Shown: positions 1 through 10,205, counted from the stretch's first letter. The stretch: DNA of 64,000 bases from Leptospira harrisiae (GCF_002811945.1 NZ_NPDX01000001.1:124001-188000), one strand, 5' to 3'. Translations and numbers: made by a program. Notes: generated by a model not told the origin, from the sequence alone.

Positions 1-1
1 C

Positions 2-1024
2 TGTGATGTATCGGGTCACGGTGTACCTGCTGCCTTTATTACAGCATTATCTAAGTTATTGTTTTCGAATTTCAAAAAAACAAAACCCTCTGAAACTTTT
101 AAACTCATCAATAGAGAGCTTTTGGATTTAGTAAAACAACAGGGATACACAACTTGTGTATATGTTTTGATCCATGATAATTATAAAGTAATTTATTCTG
201 TTGCCGGACATCCAAGACCCATTCTTTTTAGAGCCGAAACCAAACGAGCAGAAATTTGCGAAGGTGACGGAACCTTTCTTGGAATGTTTCCTGATGCAGG
301 TGATACATTTCAAGATTTCCAAATTCAATTAGAACCTGGTGATAAATTGTTTTTATACACCGATGGTCTTACGGAAGCAGAAAATGACAAAGGAGTTCAA
401 TATGGAGAAACAAGGTTAATTCAAATCATTGAATCTTGTGTTGATAAATCCATTCAAGAAACTGTTGAATTCATTTTATCGAACCATAAAGAGTTTACAA
501 TGGGAACTGATCCAATGGATGATATCACTCTTTTGGGTCTACAGTTATCTCCCCGTCTTGATGAGTTTAATGTCATAAAAGCGAAAGGAGATGAAGCGTA
601 TCGAAATAAAGAATATAAAGAAGCTTTGTTTTCTTATGAATTGGCACATCAGATTTTACCACGTGAATTAGAGACCCAACTTTTTTATGGGAAAGCACTC
701 GCGTATAATGGGAATTATGAAAAAGCAATTTCATTGTTAGAATCTTATAATAAATTTAAAACCAACCATTACAAATCACATTCAATTTTGGGTTATTGTT
801 ACTTTCAAATGGAAATGTTTGATAAAGCAGAGATTGAGTGGAAAAAAGCTCACTCCATCAATGATTCCGATTTATCTAGTTTGTATAACTTGGCCCAATT
901 GTATCGAAAATTGAATCAAAAGAGAAAAATGAAAGATGTGATTGAAAAAATGAAACGAATTGAAGAATCCTATCTTCATATCCTTCCACTTGAAAAAAAG
1001 TGGGAGTCTTTGCCTGATGAATAA
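2..1024 (+). CDS. SpoIIE/PP2C-type serine phosphatase with TPR tail, 5' end cut off
   Basis: The frame is open to the left edge from base 2, so the true start lies outside the window; a TTG at 59 is only the first start-like codon inside the gene. The first visible residues, CDVSGHGVPAAFITALS, are the metal-binding D-x-SGHG motif of SpoIIE/PP2C phosphatases, and the second acidic motif (TDPMDDITLLGLQL, about bases 509-550) closes the domain. From about base 570 the protein continues with three tetratricopeptide-like repeats (for example AYRNKEYKEALFSYELA). Proteins of this kind dephosphorylate anti-sigma-factor antagonists or act as output domains of sensor proteins; the missing N-terminus probably holds the sensor. 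The stop overlaps the next start by 8 bp, suggesting cotranscription. The family call is firm; its partner is unknown. Confidence 0.9.
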   Translation, partial: CDVSGHGVPAAFITALSKLLFSNFKKTKPSETFKLINRELLDLVKQQGYTTCVYVLIHDNYKVIYSVAGHPRPILFRAETKRAEICEGDGTFLGMFPDAGDTFQDFQIQLEPGDKLFLYTDGLTEAENDKGVQYGETRLIQIIESCVDKSIQETVEFILSNHKEFTMGTDPMDDITLLGLQLSPRLDEFNVIKAKGDEAYRNKEYKEALFSYELAHQILPRELETQLFYGKALAYNGNYEKAISLLESYNKFKTNHYKSHSILGYCYFQMEMFDKAEIEWKKAHSINDSDLSSLYNLAQLYRKLNQKRKMKDVIEKMKRIEESYLHILPLEKKWESLPDE

Positions 1025-2063
1025 AATAAAAATCTTAATTTTATCGTTTTGTTTTTTTCATTTTAGTTTTCCAAAGGATCATACTTTTCATTCTGATTTT
1101 GGATTGGAATGGTGTTACTTTGTTGGACATTTGGAATCTGCCTCAGGGAAACAATTCGGATATGAATTGTCGTTTTTTCGATTAAAGTTTTTAAACGATA
1201 CTGATTGGAACCCGGAAGTATTTCCAGTCCACTTTGCTATTTCAGATTTTACGAACAAAAAACACAGAACTTCTCAAACCATAAAACGAACAATAGGTGA
1301 TCTTTCTGGGTATTCAGATAAATCTATTTATAGTGGTGATTACCACTTTCAAATTATTTCCAAGGATAAATTTCATATCAAGGCCAAGTCAAAATCAAAA
1401 GATTTAACTTTGGATTTGGACTTGGAAGGGAATGGAAAGATCCTTGTACACGGAAAAGACGGGTTATCCATTAAATCAAATACAAATCCAAGTATATTTT
1501 CGTATTACTATAGTTATCCGAGATTAAAATCAAAAGGAACTCTTTTTGTCGATGGAAAAATTGAAACTATCACTTCAGGAGATTCTTGGATGGATCATGA
1601 ATGGAGTGAACGGAACGCAAAATCAATTCCTAGTTTGGCAACTGGAGAAACTGGCTGGGATTGGATTTGTTTGTCAGACGAAGTGGGTGGCGATTATGTG
1701 TTTTTTAGATTTCGTGAATCTCCAAAATCTCCGCCAGAGATTTTTGGGACTTATCGAAATCCAAAAGGTAAGGTTACCTCTTGGTCAAAACCAGGCCAGA
1801 TCCAAATGGAGTCCATTGGCTCCTTTTGGAAAAGCCCGGATACAAAAATTGAATATCCGCTTCATTGGCAGATTCGATACCCAGAAGGTGAATGGTTGGT
1901 TTTTCCCATTTTCAATGAACAAGAGTTTGATGGAATAAAGACAACATCTACAATTTATTGGGAAGGTGGGGTGGAAGCGAAAGATCCAATTCAAAAAAAG
2001 TCTGCTAAAGGATATTTAGAATTGAAAGGTTATAAAAAACCGAAAGAGTGGTGGGAGTTCTAG
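1017..2063 (+). CDS. Exported AttH/CrtC-like lipocalin-domain protein (COG5621 type)
   Basis: I place the start at the ATG at 1017, which gives a hydrophobic signal peptide (MNKIKILILSFCFFHFSFP); a longer in-frame start at 960 lies inside the upstream gene. The mature part of about 330 residues carries the family hallmark around bases 1585-1680: SWMDHEWSE, a short spacer and GWDWICLSDEVGG. This is the signature of the AttH/carotenoid-hydratase-like 'predicted secreted hydrolase' family, which has a double lipocalin fold; enzymatic activity is not established for most members. The next gene, an ABC permease, starts 3 bp after the stop, so this exported protein is probably cotranscribed with the importer. 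It may handle a hydrophobic ligand outside the inner membrane, but that is inference. Confidence 0.8.
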   Translation: MNKIKILILSFCFFHFSFPKDHTFHSDFGLEWCYFVGHLESASGKQFGYELSFFRLKFLNDTDWNPEVFPVHFAISDFTNKKHRTSQTIKRTIGDLSGYSDKSIYSGDYHFQIISKDKFHIKAKSKSKDLTLDLDLEGNGKILVHGKDGLSIKSNTNPSIFSYYYSYPRLKSKGTLFVDGKIETITSGDSWMDHEWSERNAKSIPSLATGETGWDWICLSDEVGGDYVFFRFRESPKSPPEIFGTYRNPKGKVTSWSKPGQIQMESIGSFWKSPDTKIEYPLHWQIRYPEGEWLVFPIFNEQEFDGIKTTSTIYWEGGVEAKDPIQKKSAKGYLELKGYKKPKEWWEF

Positions 2064-2066
2064 GAT

Positions 2067-3077
2067 ATGTGGAAATATTTTTTAAAACGGTTTTTGCTCA
2101 TTTTTCCAACCTTACTCGGAATCACTTTCCTTGTTTTTTTAATTTCTCATTTTGCTCCTGGTGGACCACTCAATAGTGAAATTGCAAAACTAAAAGGGAC
2201 TGGCAACTTAGCAGGAGCTTCTACCAAACAAATTTCACAAGAAGAAATTGAACTTATCAAACAAAGGCTTCACTTAGACAAACCTGCTCCGGTAGCTTAC
2301 CTACTTTGGTTAAAACAAATTGTTCAATTTGATTTAGGGGAGTCGCGATTGCATTCCCGTAAGGTTTCAGATCTCATTGTTGAGAAATTACCAGTTTCCC
2401 TTTTTTTTGGACTCTCTGGTTTTTTCTTAACTTATTTAATTTGTATCCCATTAGGAATTCAAAAGGCCTTAAAAGAAGGGAGTCGGTTTGATTTCATTTC
2501 GAGTTTTATCATCTTTTTTACATACTCTCTTCCTGTTTTCGCCTTTGCAATGTTACTATTATATTTATTTGCATCCGGTGAAGTGTTTTCCTTTTTTCCA
2601 TTGGGACACGAAGTCTCAGATTTTTATGAAGACTTGAGTTTTTGGGGTAAGGTAAATGACCGCCTGGCCCATATGTTTTTACCTGTGATTTGTTATGTGG
2701 TAGGAAGTTTTGCAGTTCTCACTCTACTCATGAAAAATAGCTTATTGGATCAAATTGCTAAAGAATACGTGAGGACTGCAGTTTCGAAAGGACTTAGTTT
2801 TTCTGATTCGATTTTTCGACATGCATTTCGAAATTCTCTCATTCCCATTGCGACAGGTTTTGGAAGCAACCTCACATTGATATTTTCAGGATCTTTGTTT
2901 ATTGAATTAGTTTTTAATATTGATGGGATGGGACTTCTTAGTTTTGAAGCCGTAAGAGAAAGGGATACTGATCTAATGATGGGATTGCTCCTTGCTCAAA
3001 GTTTTTTGGGACTGATTGGAAAAATTGTCTCTGATTTTTGTTATATACTCATTGACCCGAGGATTGATTTCGAATGA
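2067..3077 (+). CDS. Peptide/nickel-type ABC transporter permease, DppB/OppB family
   Basis: A 336-residue integral membrane protein with the typical N-terminal helix of OppB-type permeases ([20 protein letters not shown]), a periplasmic segment of about 70 residues and five further helices. The cytoplasmic EAA loop that contacts the ATPase is visible at about residues 231-262 ([18 protein letters not shown]). It would form the translocation pore together with the next gene, with which it overlaps by 4 bp (ATGA). The substrate cannot be told from the permease: the family carries di- and oligopeptides, nickel, glutathione and sugars. Length and topology are normal. Confidence 0.92.
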   Translation: MWKYFLKRFLLIFPTLLGITFLVFLISHFAPGGPLNSEIAKLKGTGNLAGASTKQISQEEIELIKQRLHLDKPAPVAYLLWLKQIVQFDLGESRLHSRKVSDLIVEKLPVSLFFGLSGFFLTYLICIPLGIQKALKEGSRFDFISSFIIFFTYSLPVFAFAMLLLYLFASGEVFSFFPLGHEVSDFYEDLSFWGKVNDRLAHMFLPVICYVVGSFAVLTLLMKNSLLDQIAKEYVRTAVSKGLSFSDSIFRHAFRNSLIPIATGFGSNLTLIFSGSLFIELVFNIDGMGLLSFEAVRERDTDLMMGLLLAQSFLGLIGKIVSDFCYILIDPRIDFE

Positions 3078-4123
3078 ATTTTATTTCAAACCCGGCAAAC
3101 ATACGTAAGTGGGAAAAGTTCAAAAAAAATAAAAGAGCTTACTACTCTATGTTGATTTTATTTTACACTTACTTATTGTCCTTGTTTTCTCCTCTTCTGA
3201 TCAATAACAAACCTCTTTTTGTTTTGTATGAAGGCAGTTTTTCTTTTCCGATTTTTAGTTTTTACCCGGAAACAAAGTTTGGAGGAAACAATTTAACGGA
3301 ACCAAATTATAAAAAGCTAAATATAGAAGAAAGGTTTACCAACTCATCAAATTATATGATTTTCCCTCCAATTCCTTTCGGCGTCAATGAAGACAATTTA
3401 GATAGTTTAGAAGAAGGAACCAACCCGCCTTCCAAACCAACAATTCGTCACTGGATGGGAACTGATGATCGCGGTCGGGATGTATTCACTCGTATTATTT
3501 ATGGTTATCGTTTGGCTATGACCTTCAGTTTGATCCTGATCATTGTGGAGATTTTCCTTGCTTCCTTTATCGGAGGGATCCAAGGTTATTTTGTTGGACG
3601 ATTGGATTTGTTTTTACAACGGATCATAGAAATTCTCTCTGCGATTCCATTTTTGTATTTAATTTTGATAATGGGATCCTTTTTTGGACGAGGTTTTTTT
3701 GTTTTGATAGTTACTTACGGTTCATTAAGTTGGATTGGTCTCAGTTACTATATGCGAGGTGAATTTTTGAAACTCCGCAAACAACAGTTTGTCGATGCAG
3801 CAAAAACATTAGGAGCATCTTCACTTTCTATCATCATGCGTCATTTGTTGCCTAATTCATTAACACCACTAGTTACTTTTTTACCGTTTATTTTAATTTC
3901 AGCAATTTCTGTATTATCTGCCCTTGACTTTTTGGGTTATGGAATTCCAGCTCCCAATCCTTCTTGGGGAGAACTGATCGGGCAAGGAAGAGAAAGACTC
4001 ACAGCATGGTGGCTCATTACCTTTCCATCAGTTGCATTATTTCTAACCATTTTGTTTTCGGCTTTTGTTGGTGAAGGTTTACGTGATGCCTTTGATCCAA
4101 AAGATAAGGTGGTTTACGAATGA
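3074..4123 (+). CDS. Peptide/nickel-type ABC transporter permease, DppC/OppC family
   Basis: Second permease subunit, 349 residues. It has the OppC-type N-terminal helix (bases about 3140-3200), an extended soluble loop of about 95 residues containing the conserved [19 protein letters not shown] motif, then five helices. The EAA loop is at about residues 230-265 ([19 protein letters not shown]). The loop between helix 1 and the GTDDRGRD motif is longer than in E. coli DppC. It overlaps both neighbours by 4 bp, so translation of the four transporter genes is coupled. The usual partner, a periplasmic substrate-binding protein, is not in the window. Confidence 0.92.
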   Translation: MNFISNPANIRKWEKFKKNKRAYYSMLILFYTYLLSLFSPLLINNKPLFVLYEGSFSFPIFSFYPETKFGGNNLTEPNYKKLNIEERFTNSSNYMIFPPIPFGVNEDNLDSLEEGTNPPSKPTIRHWMGTDDRGRDVFTRIIYGYRLAMTFSLILIIVEIFLASFIGGIQGYFVGRLDLFLQRIIEILSAIPFLYLILIMGSFFGRGFFVLIVTYGSLSWIGLSYYMRGEFLKLRKQQFVDAAKTLGASSLSIIMRHLLPNSLTPLVTFLPFILISAISVLSALDFLGYGIPAPNPSWGELIGQGRERLTAWWLITFPSVALFLTILFSAFVGEGLRDAFDPKDKVVYE

Positions 4124-5109
4124 CAACGATCACCAAAACCATCGAAGTCAAAGATTTATCCATCCAAATCAAAACAGATGATGGAATATTACCTATTGTA
4201 GACAATGTGAGTTTTCATTTGGCAAAGGGAGAAACGATGGCTCTCGTAGGAGAGTCGGGTTGTGGAAAGTCAATCACAAGTTTGGCTTTGACTAAGTTAC
4301 TACCTTCCAACACAACAATGTACCCAACTGGCTCCATTTTGTTTGAAGGAAATGATTTATTAAAATCTGATCCAAACCACCTAAGATCGGTTCGTGGAAG
4401 GGAAATTTCTTATGTATTTCAAGAACCATTCTCCGCTTTAAATCCATTACATAAAATCGGAAATCAACTCATCGAAGGTTTTTTATTACATGGACTTGGT
4501 TCCAAAGAAGAGGCAGAGAGGAAAGTTGTTTATCTTCTAGAGAGAGTTGGAATTACTGATGCCAAACTTAGGTTAAACCAATACCCCAACCAATTTTCAG
4601 GTGGTATGTTACAAAGAGTTTGTATTGCAATGGCATTGATGTGTGATCCTAAAATTTTAATCGCAGACGAACCAACTAGTGCTATTGATGTTACAATTCA
4701 ACTCCAATTGATTGAACTCCTAAAAGAATTAAGAAAAGAAAATGGGATGTCCGTGCTGTTTATTTCTCACGATATTGGACTTGTTAGTCATATTGCTGAT
4801 CGGATTGCAGTAATGTATGCGGGAAAGATCATAGAACAAGGAACAGTTGGTGAGATCATAGACCATCCTAAACATCCTTATACAAAGGCATTAATCGCAG
4901 CATATCCTACACATGAGAATATTGGCCAAAAGTTAGTAACGATTGAAGGAATTGTTCCTTCACCAAAGTCCTATCCAACAGGTTGTCGCTTTCATACACG
5001 TTGTCCTGAGAAATTAAATATATGTGACAAGTTCGTTCCCAGTGAGATTAAGATGACTGAAAAACATTCAGTAGATTGTTTTTTATTTGGAGGAAAAGAA
5101 AGTGCTTAA
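4120..5109 (+). CDS. Peptide-type ABC transporter ATPase, DppD/OppD family
   Basis: 329-residue ATPase. Walker A is GESGCGKS (about residue 46), the Q-loop lies in [12 protein letters not shown], the signature is [15 protein letters not shown], Walker B is [12 protein letters not shown] and the switch histidine is in FISHDIG. The C-terminus has the oligopeptide-transporter extension with a cysteine cluster ([15 protein letters not shown]), which in this family often binds an iron-sulfur cluster. It would pair with the next gene as a heterodimer on the two permeases. The signature SGGM instead of SGGQ is common in DppD subunits. Confidence 0.93.
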   Translation: MTTITKTIEVKDLSIQIKTDDGILPIVDNVSFHLAKGETMALVGESGCGKSITSLALTKLLPSNTTMYPTGSILFEGNDLLKSDPNHLRSVRGREISYVFQEPFSALNPLHKIGNQLIEGFLLHGLGSKEEAERKVVYLLERVGITDAKLRLNQYPNQFSGGMLQRVCIAMALMCDPKILIADEPTSAIDVTIQLQLIELLKELRKENGMSVLFISHDIGLVSHIADRIAVMYAGKIIEQGTVGEIIDHPKHPYTKALIAAYPTHENIGQKLVTIEGIVPSPKSYPTGCRFHTRCPEKLNICDKFVPSEIKMTEKHSVDCFLFGGKESA

Positions 5110-6058
5110 TGTAAAAGATTTAGTTGTTTCTTATAAACAATCTCAACCACTTTCTTTTTCTTCTAAACGACTTGTTGCTGTAGAAGGTGTTAGTTTTTCA
5201 ATTCCACAGGGAAAAATTTTGGGTCTTGTCGGCGAGTCTGGATGTGGTAAATCAACGATTGGTCGAGCAATTTTATCATTATTACCTTTTGATTCTGGAT
5301 CTATTCAATTTGAAAATATAGAAATAAAAGACATACCTAAAGAAAAACAAAAAGCCCTTCGACGCAAAATCCAAGTTGTATTCCAAGATCCATATTCTTC
5401 TCTAAACCCACGTTTTACAATTGAAGAAATTATCACGGAAGGATTACAAATTCATTTTCCGAATTTAAGTTCCTCCGAAAAAAAAGAAAAAGCCATCAAG
5501 GCTCTTGCTGAGGTAAACTTACCATCGGATATTTTGCATCGGTATCCACATGAGTTTAGCGGGGGGCAAAGACAAAGAATCGCGATTGCAAGAGCTTTAA
5601 TTTTAGAACCGAACCTCGTGGTTTGCGATGAGGCAGTTTCGGCTTTAGATATTTCTACTCAAGCACAAGTCATAAATAATATTTTGTTATTACGTGAAAA
5701 ATATGGCTTATCTTATTTGTTTATATCTCATGACTTGAACATTGTAAAACATGTATCTGATCGAATCGCAGTCATGTATTTAGGACAAATAGTTGAAGAA
5801 GGGAGTCGAGATGAGATCAGTAACACTCCTTTTCATCCTTATACAAAGGCATTGTTCTCGGCAAGTTTTGATTTAAAGGATCGGGCCAAGGTATCACAAC
5901 CATTAACAGGGGAAATTCCTAGTTTGATGAACAAACCGCAGGGATGTAGGTTCCACACAAGATGTCCAATTGCAAAAGATATTTGTAAAACAGAAGAACC
6001 TTTGGAAACTTTTCCTTCAGCAACACACCGAGTGAAATGCCATTTCCCATTAAAGTGA
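5102..6058 (+). CDS. Peptide-type ABC transporter ATPase, DppF/OppF family
   Basis: Second ATPase, about 318 residues. A TTG at 5087 could extend the frame by five residues, but a strong Shine-Dalgarno GGAGG at 5089-5093 sits 8 bp before GTG 5102, so I choose the GTG; it overlaps the upstream stop by 8 bp. Walker [11 protein letters not shown]-loop VVFQDPYSSLNP, signature FSGGQRQRIAIARAL, Walker B LVVCDEAVSALD and H-loop FISHDLN are all intact. Walker B is followed by EAVSALD, usual for DppF. The C-terminal cysteine cluster ([15 protein letters not shown]) is present. It completes an importer of two permeases and two ATPases. Confidence 0.92.
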   Translation: MLNVKDLVVSYKQSQPLSFSSKRLVAVEGVSFSIPQGKILGLVGESGCGKSTIGRAILSLLPFDSGSIQFENIEIKDIPKEKQKALRRKIQVVFQDPYSSLNPRFTIEEIITEGLQIHFPNLSSSEKKEKAIKALAEVNLPSDILHRYPHEFSGGQRQRIAIARALILEPNLVVCDEAVSALDISTQAQVINNILLLREKYGLSYLFISHDLNIVKHVSDRIAVMYLGQIVEEGSRDEISNTPFHPYTKALFSASFDLKDRAKVSQPLTGEIPSLMNKPQGCRFHTRCPIAKDICKTEEPLETFPSATHRVKCHFPLK

Positions 6059-6063
6059 AAAAT

Positions 6064-8151
6064 ATGAAACTTAGCATTCGTGATAAAATCAAAGGGGTTG
6101 TTGGTAAAATCCTACTCACTGCGATTTTTGTAGTTTCAATGACTATGTTTTTTATTTTGTACCCACTTCTTGCGGACCCAGATTATTATAAAAAACTAAT
6201 ACTTGATACAACGTACCAACTAACCGGACTACAGGTGAATTACCAAATTTCTGAACCTGTATTTTTTCCATTTCCAGGGATAGAACTTGCAGAGGTATCT
6301 GTATCTAAAAATGAAGATGAGTTGATTCAACTTCACAAACTTAGAATCGAAGTGTATTATGGAGTATTTGTTGGGCAACCTTTAGAAATTAGAAAAATAT
6401 ATCTCAATACTGGAACGGTTGAAATCACTCGAGAAAAAAACGAATCTTTTCCATTGTTTGAGCGCATTCTTTCAAATTCTGATACCAATAAAAAAGAATT
6501 ACCAAAAGATATTGATCCGGTTGCTTTAACAGAAACAAAATACTATTTTTCAAAGGTATTTGCAAATTTCGTAAACCAAATAGAAATCAAAAATATAACT
6601 ATTTTATTTGAGGATAAATTATATTCGCGAAATATAAAATTATACTTATGGGAAACCACTTTCCAGTTAGATCGTGATTTGAGAGATTTGGATGTTTATA
6701 TCTATGGTAAATTAGATGATGAACCAATTTTATTAAATTCCAATTTTGTATTCGTAAAGGATGAAATGAGTTATGAATCGGCAAGATTTGAAGGTGATCT
6801 CTCTTTTCAAAATCTAAAAGGGTTAGACCTACATGACATACTCATTATTTTCACATACGGTGATTTAAGATTTTTAAAAGCCACAGGAAACATCCCATTT
6901 TATAAAAGAGATGAAACAAAAATTTATGCAATAGTTGATCGTTTACATATCCGTGATTTGGCATTAAGGGATGGTAAAACATTTGCTGATGGCCATGTAT
7001 CCACGATCATGAATTACGATATCCAAGAAGATAAACTTTCTTTTGCAAACATTCTTGTCGATTGGAAAGGCAAATCAAAGTTAAATGGCTCAGGATACGT
7101 AAACTTTTTAAAGTCGCCTTTATCACCCACCATTTCTTTTGAAGGGACTTCGGATTATTTGGATGTGCCCAGTATCATCAAAGTCATTAAAATTTGGATA
7201 GATCCTGATTTTGAAAAATCAATTTTAACAAGAGGCATTCCAAGTACGGGTTATGTAAACCGTATGAATGTATATTTAAATTTTAATTTAAGAAATATAA
7301 ATGCAGGGGAATTCCATGCTGATTCTTTAAAATTAAATCTTCACTATGCAAAACGAAAATTGAATATTAATAAATATGAAATGAGAGCTTATGAAGGAAC
7401 TGTGAATGGAACCGGCCATTACCTTTGGGGAAATAATCCTGGACTTGTCATCAAAGGGAATATAAAAAATTTGAGCATAGCACCGATCCTTTCTGATCTT
7501 TTTAAAATTGCACCAATCACAGGAAAGTTAGATTCGGAATTTGTTTTAGGTTCTCCAGCTGATACAGAAGATGCTCTTCTTTCCAATTTACAAATCATTG
7601 GAAATATTAACGCTAATAACGGTGAGTTGTTGAGTTATACGAATATTCTAAAACCGATCAGTTCCATTGGCAGTGTAATCAATCTGAAGAAGGTGGACTT
7701 TAGTAGAGCCACTCCCTATCGTGAGTTAAAATTTGATTTTCATTATGCAAAGGAAACGATTGAAGTTAGAAACTTTGCATTAAAAGCAGATGGAATTGTA
7801 GGTTCCGGTGGCGGTAAAATTGGTTTTAATAAAAACATCGATATGCGATTTACAATCGCTTTTCCTGGAGTCGCAGGCAGAGCATTAAAACTCCCTATTA
7901 TCTATCGAGGAACTTATGGCGTGTCTGCTCCTTTCATCGATCCGATTTGGCTTGGTTCTGTTTATGTGGGCACAATTTTTTTGGCAAGTCCTGCGGGTGC
8001 TGCTGTTGGTGGAATTGCTGGATCGGCTATGTCTGACTATGTCAATCGTGCAGTTGATAATGTTACAGGTGGTGTCCAAAAAAGTTGGAAGGGAATTAAA
8101 TCATTGTTTGGTGGAAAGGAAGAAGACGAACAAAAACCCAACAACGAATAA
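6064..8151 (+). CDS. AsmA-like inner-membrane-anchored protein
   Basis: About 695 residues starting at ATG 6064; an in-frame ATG at 6037 lies inside the previous gene. One N-terminal membrane helix (about residues 14-36) is followed by a long periplasmic beta-rich region. The C-terminal third resembles the AsmA C-terminal domain: alternating strands with a late NGTGHYLWGNNPGLVIKG-type motif, then a glycine-rich IIYRGTYGVSAPFIDPIW segment and an alanine/glycine-rich amphipathic stretch. AsmA-family proteins bridge the periplasm and affect phospholipid transport and outer-membrane assembly. The last 30 residues are charged (GGKEEDEQKPNNE). It follows the importer genes closely but need not be functionally linked. 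The family call is moderately sure. Confidence 0.7.
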   Translation: MKLSIRDKIKGVVGKILLTAIFVVSMTMFFILYPLLADPDYYKKLILDTTYQLTGLQVNYQISEPVFFPFPGIELAEVSVSKNEDELIQLHKLRIEVYYGVFVGQPLEIRKIYLNTGTVEITREKNESFPLFERILSNSDTNKKELPKDIDPVALTETKYYFSKVFANFVNQIEIKNITILFEDKLYSRNIKLYLWETTFQLDRDLRDLDVYIYGKLDDEPILLNSNFVFVKDEMSYESARFEGDLSFQNLKGLDLHDILIIFTYGDLRFLKATGNIPFYKRDETKIYAIVDRLHIRDLALRDGKTFADGHVSTIMNYDIQEDKLSFANILVDWKGKSKLNGSGYVNFLKSPLSPTISFEGTSDYLDVPSIIKVIKIWIDPDFEKSILTRGIPSTGYVNRMNVYLNFNLRNINAGEFHADSLKLNLHYAKRKLNINKYEMRAYEGTVNGTGHYLWGNNPGLVIKGNIKNLSIAPILSDLFKIAPITGKLDSEFVLGSPADTEDALLSNLQIIGNINANNGELLSYTNILKPISSIGSVINLKKVDFSRATPYRELKFDFHYAKETIEVRNFALKADGIVGSGGGKIGFNKNIDMRFTIAFPGVAGRALKLPIIYRGTYGVSAPFIDPIWLGSVYVGTIFLASPAGAAVGGIAGSAMSDYVNRAVDNVTGGVQKSWKGIKSLFGGKEEDEQKPNNE

Positions 8152-8166
8152 CCGGAAACCAGATCC

Positions 8167-9723
8167 TTATTCCTCTTCGTTACGAATTGGAATCCCTTCT
8201 TTCTTTAGAATCTTTAGGGCATTCGTAGAACCGGAAACCCCGTCTCGGATTGTGTAATCAAAATCCATTTGTCCACCTACTTCTAGTTCAGTAAAATGGA
8301 ATCGTTTGGCCCAAGGGACTTCGGCTAATTTTAAATCATGAGTGGTTAGAAAAACAATGGCTCTTTTTTCTCGTAAAACAGAAAGAATCTCTCGTGTCGC
8401 AATAAAACGTTCTTTCGAGTTGGTTCCTTTCAAAATTTCATCCAAAAACAAAACAGGTATTTTTTTAGAATCATCAGCTGTATGGATAATGGATGATAAC
8501 CTTCTCACCTCACTATAAAAAAATGAAACTCCATCTTCCATCGAATCTTGTGATCTGATCAGAGTATGAATCTGGAAGTTTGGAAATTCAAATTCTGTAC
8601 CTAAGACTGGAGCACCAGAACCGGCAAGTAACAATGACATGGCGATAGATCTAAGATATGTTGTTTTTCCACTCATATTGGACCCAGTAACAATCATTAA
8701 ATCTCCAGGTTCCATTTTCGTAAGTGGATTGAACACTCGATTAGATTTTGGAAGTAGGGGATGCACCAAACTTTTGGCACGTAAGTTTCCAACGGCAGAA
8801 ACATTGGCAAAACTAGCTTCAGGAAATAAAAACCCAAAATTCACAAGAGGGAGGAGGGAATCTGTTTTTAAAATTTGAATTTGAAGTTCATTCCAAAGAT
8901 TTCCAAATTTCCGTTTCCAATTTTCCAGGGATTTGATTTTCCATAGATCCCACAAACAAGTTAGATTCAAAATCAGATGAGGGAGAGGCGAAATAAGTAA
9001 TTCAGAAGAATCTCCTAGAGAGGATATTTGACCTATCATTTGTTTGGTTGTCTTTCTGTTTTTTGCCAAAAAAATAAATGTTTTTTGAAACCTCGAAGCC
9101 CCAGAAGCAAGTGCTTTAATTTCTTTCCATTGTTTTAAGGAATCATTTCTGTAGGTAACAAACAAAATTCCATTGGTAAGAAGTAGGAGAGGGATTAGAG
9201 GTAAGTCAAATAACAAACCCAAAACTATATAAATAGGAGAGATCACTCCCCAAATTGGGAAAAAAACCTTTAAAAACCGTCTTTTTTTCCAAAAGGAACC
9301 TTCTGTTTTAATAGAAGTTAAGGGAAACTTTTCATTGGTTTCCGTATCAGGCACCAAAAACTTACGAAGGAGATGGTATGCAAAATAAGAATTTTTTTTC
9401 AGGATGTTTTGAATTTCTAATGTTTGGAAATGAAGACTTGTATCTTCGATAGGTTCTTGTAAAAAACGTTTCAGATAAGTCTGAAATCCCACTTCTGTTA
9501 TGGTGGTATCATAAATCCCCAAAAACCCTTGTTTGGTGCAAAGATCCAAATCAATGGAAAGAGGATGGTTACGCACACTTTCCGGATATTCCCAAACTTC
9601 TCTGGTTTTGATTTTTTTGAATTCACCCGTTAGTCTATAAATCTCTTCCTGTAGGAAGTTTTGTGTTTTTTTCGCGTATAAAATTTGGATTTTTCTTTTT
9701 GCATACAACCTCACCAAATACAA
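8167..9723 (-). CDS. Membrane-anchored MutS-like ATPase (MutS2/MSH ATPase domain)
   Basis: From the first start-like codon (TTG 9723) the protein has 518 residues. The C-terminal half is a MutS-type ABC ATPase: Walker A GSNMSGKTTYLRS, the SQDSMEDGVSFFYSEVRR segment, Walker B VLFLDEILKGTNSKERF and FLTTHDLKLAE. There is no mismatch-recognition domain. Residues about 150-190 form two helices and the protein resembles the transmembrane MutS-like proteins common in Bacteroidetes and spirochetes, whose role is unknown. The frame stays open upstream to 9975 and encodes about 80 more plausible residues with two further hydrophobic helices, yet contains no ATG, GTG or TTG, so the real start may be non-canonical (for example CTG at 9909). 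It is not classical MutS or MutS2. Confidence 0.8.
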   Translation of the reverse strand: MYLVRLYAKRKIQILYAKKTQNFLQEEIYRLTGEFKKIKTREVWEYPESVRNHPLSIDLDLCTKQGFLGIYDTTITEVGFQTYLKRFLQEPIEDTSLHFQTLEIQNILKKNSYFAYHLLRKFLVPDTETNEKFPLTSIKTEGSFWKKRRFLKVFFPIWGVISPIYIVLGLLFDLPLIPLLLLTNGILFVTYRNDSLKQWKEIKALASGASRFQKTFIFLAKNRKTTKQMIGQISSLGDSSELLISPLPHLILNLTCLWDLWKIKSLENWKRKFGNLWNELQIQILKTDSLLPLVNFGFLFPEASFANVSAVGNLRAKSLVHPLLPKSNRVFNPLTKMEPGDLMIVTGSNMSGKTTYLRSIAMSLLLAGSGAPVLGTEFEFPNFQIHTLIRSQDSMEDGVSFFYSEVRRLSSIIHTADDSKKIPVLFLDEILKGTNSKERFIATREILSVLREKRAIVFLTTHDLKLAEVPWAKRFHFTELEVGGQMDFDYTIRDGVSGSTNALKILKKEGIPIRNEEE

Positions 9724-9919
9724 AAAAGTAAGGAGGATAAGAAGAGAATATAAATATTCTTTCCAAGTTTGTTTGTTAAGATAACAAAAAAGAAGTGCTG
9801 TTGTAAAAATGGCAAAGGTAACAAATCGAAAGATCGAAATCTTTCTTAATTTTTTCGAAAGGAATTGGATTTTGTTTTGGTAACGTTTATTCCTTTGGAT
9901 GAGGAACAGATAAGTTGGA

Positions 9920-10150
9920 TTAGTGGAAAAGAGGTCGTTCGTAATTTTCTTCTTCCCTACGAGAAATCTCAGTATCTAGGACGCGAATGAGACTTCCTAA
10001 ATCATTTAATCTCCATTTGTCGATGAGACGACCTTTATCTCGGCCAGAAAATTTATTCAAATACAGGGTGCCAAATAGGTCTTCCCCGTACTCATAAGCA
10101 ACGAACCGTCCGTTTCGTCTGCCAGTAGAATTTTCCAATCGAATCGTCAT
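9920..10150 (-). CDS. Small conserved protein, WGR-domain-like
   Basis: 76 residues from ATG 10150; a longer frame to 10189 would add a hydrophobic, A/T-rich leader that looks like untranslated DNA. The sequence MTIRLENSTGRRNGRFVAY followed by a DLFGTLYLNKFSGRDKGR stretch resembles the WGR domain (DLFG, then a glycine/arginine turn), a small nucleic-acid-associated fold found with PARP and MolR-type proteins, though the diagnostic Trp is replaced. This is a weak similarity by eye. It lies immediately before the MutS-like gene on the same strand and may be cotranscribed with it. No catalytic motif is visible. Confidence 0.6.
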   Translation of the reverse strand: MTIRLENSTGRRNGRFVAYEYGEDLFGTLYLNKFSGRDKGRLIDKWRLNDLGSLIRVLDTEISRREEENYERPLFH

Positions 10151-10187
10151 GAACGAATACCAAAAATCAGATAAAAAAAAATAGTAC

Positions 10188-10205
10188 AAGCAAAATTTTT
10201 TGCTT
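10188..10205. repeat. 18-bp palindrome between divergent small genes
   Basis: AAGCAAAA, two bases, TTTTGCTT form a perfect inverted repeat 38 bp before the minus-strand small gene and 112 bp before the plus-strand one. It could be an operator for either gene or a hairpin; there is no direct evidence of function. Confidence 0.4.
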
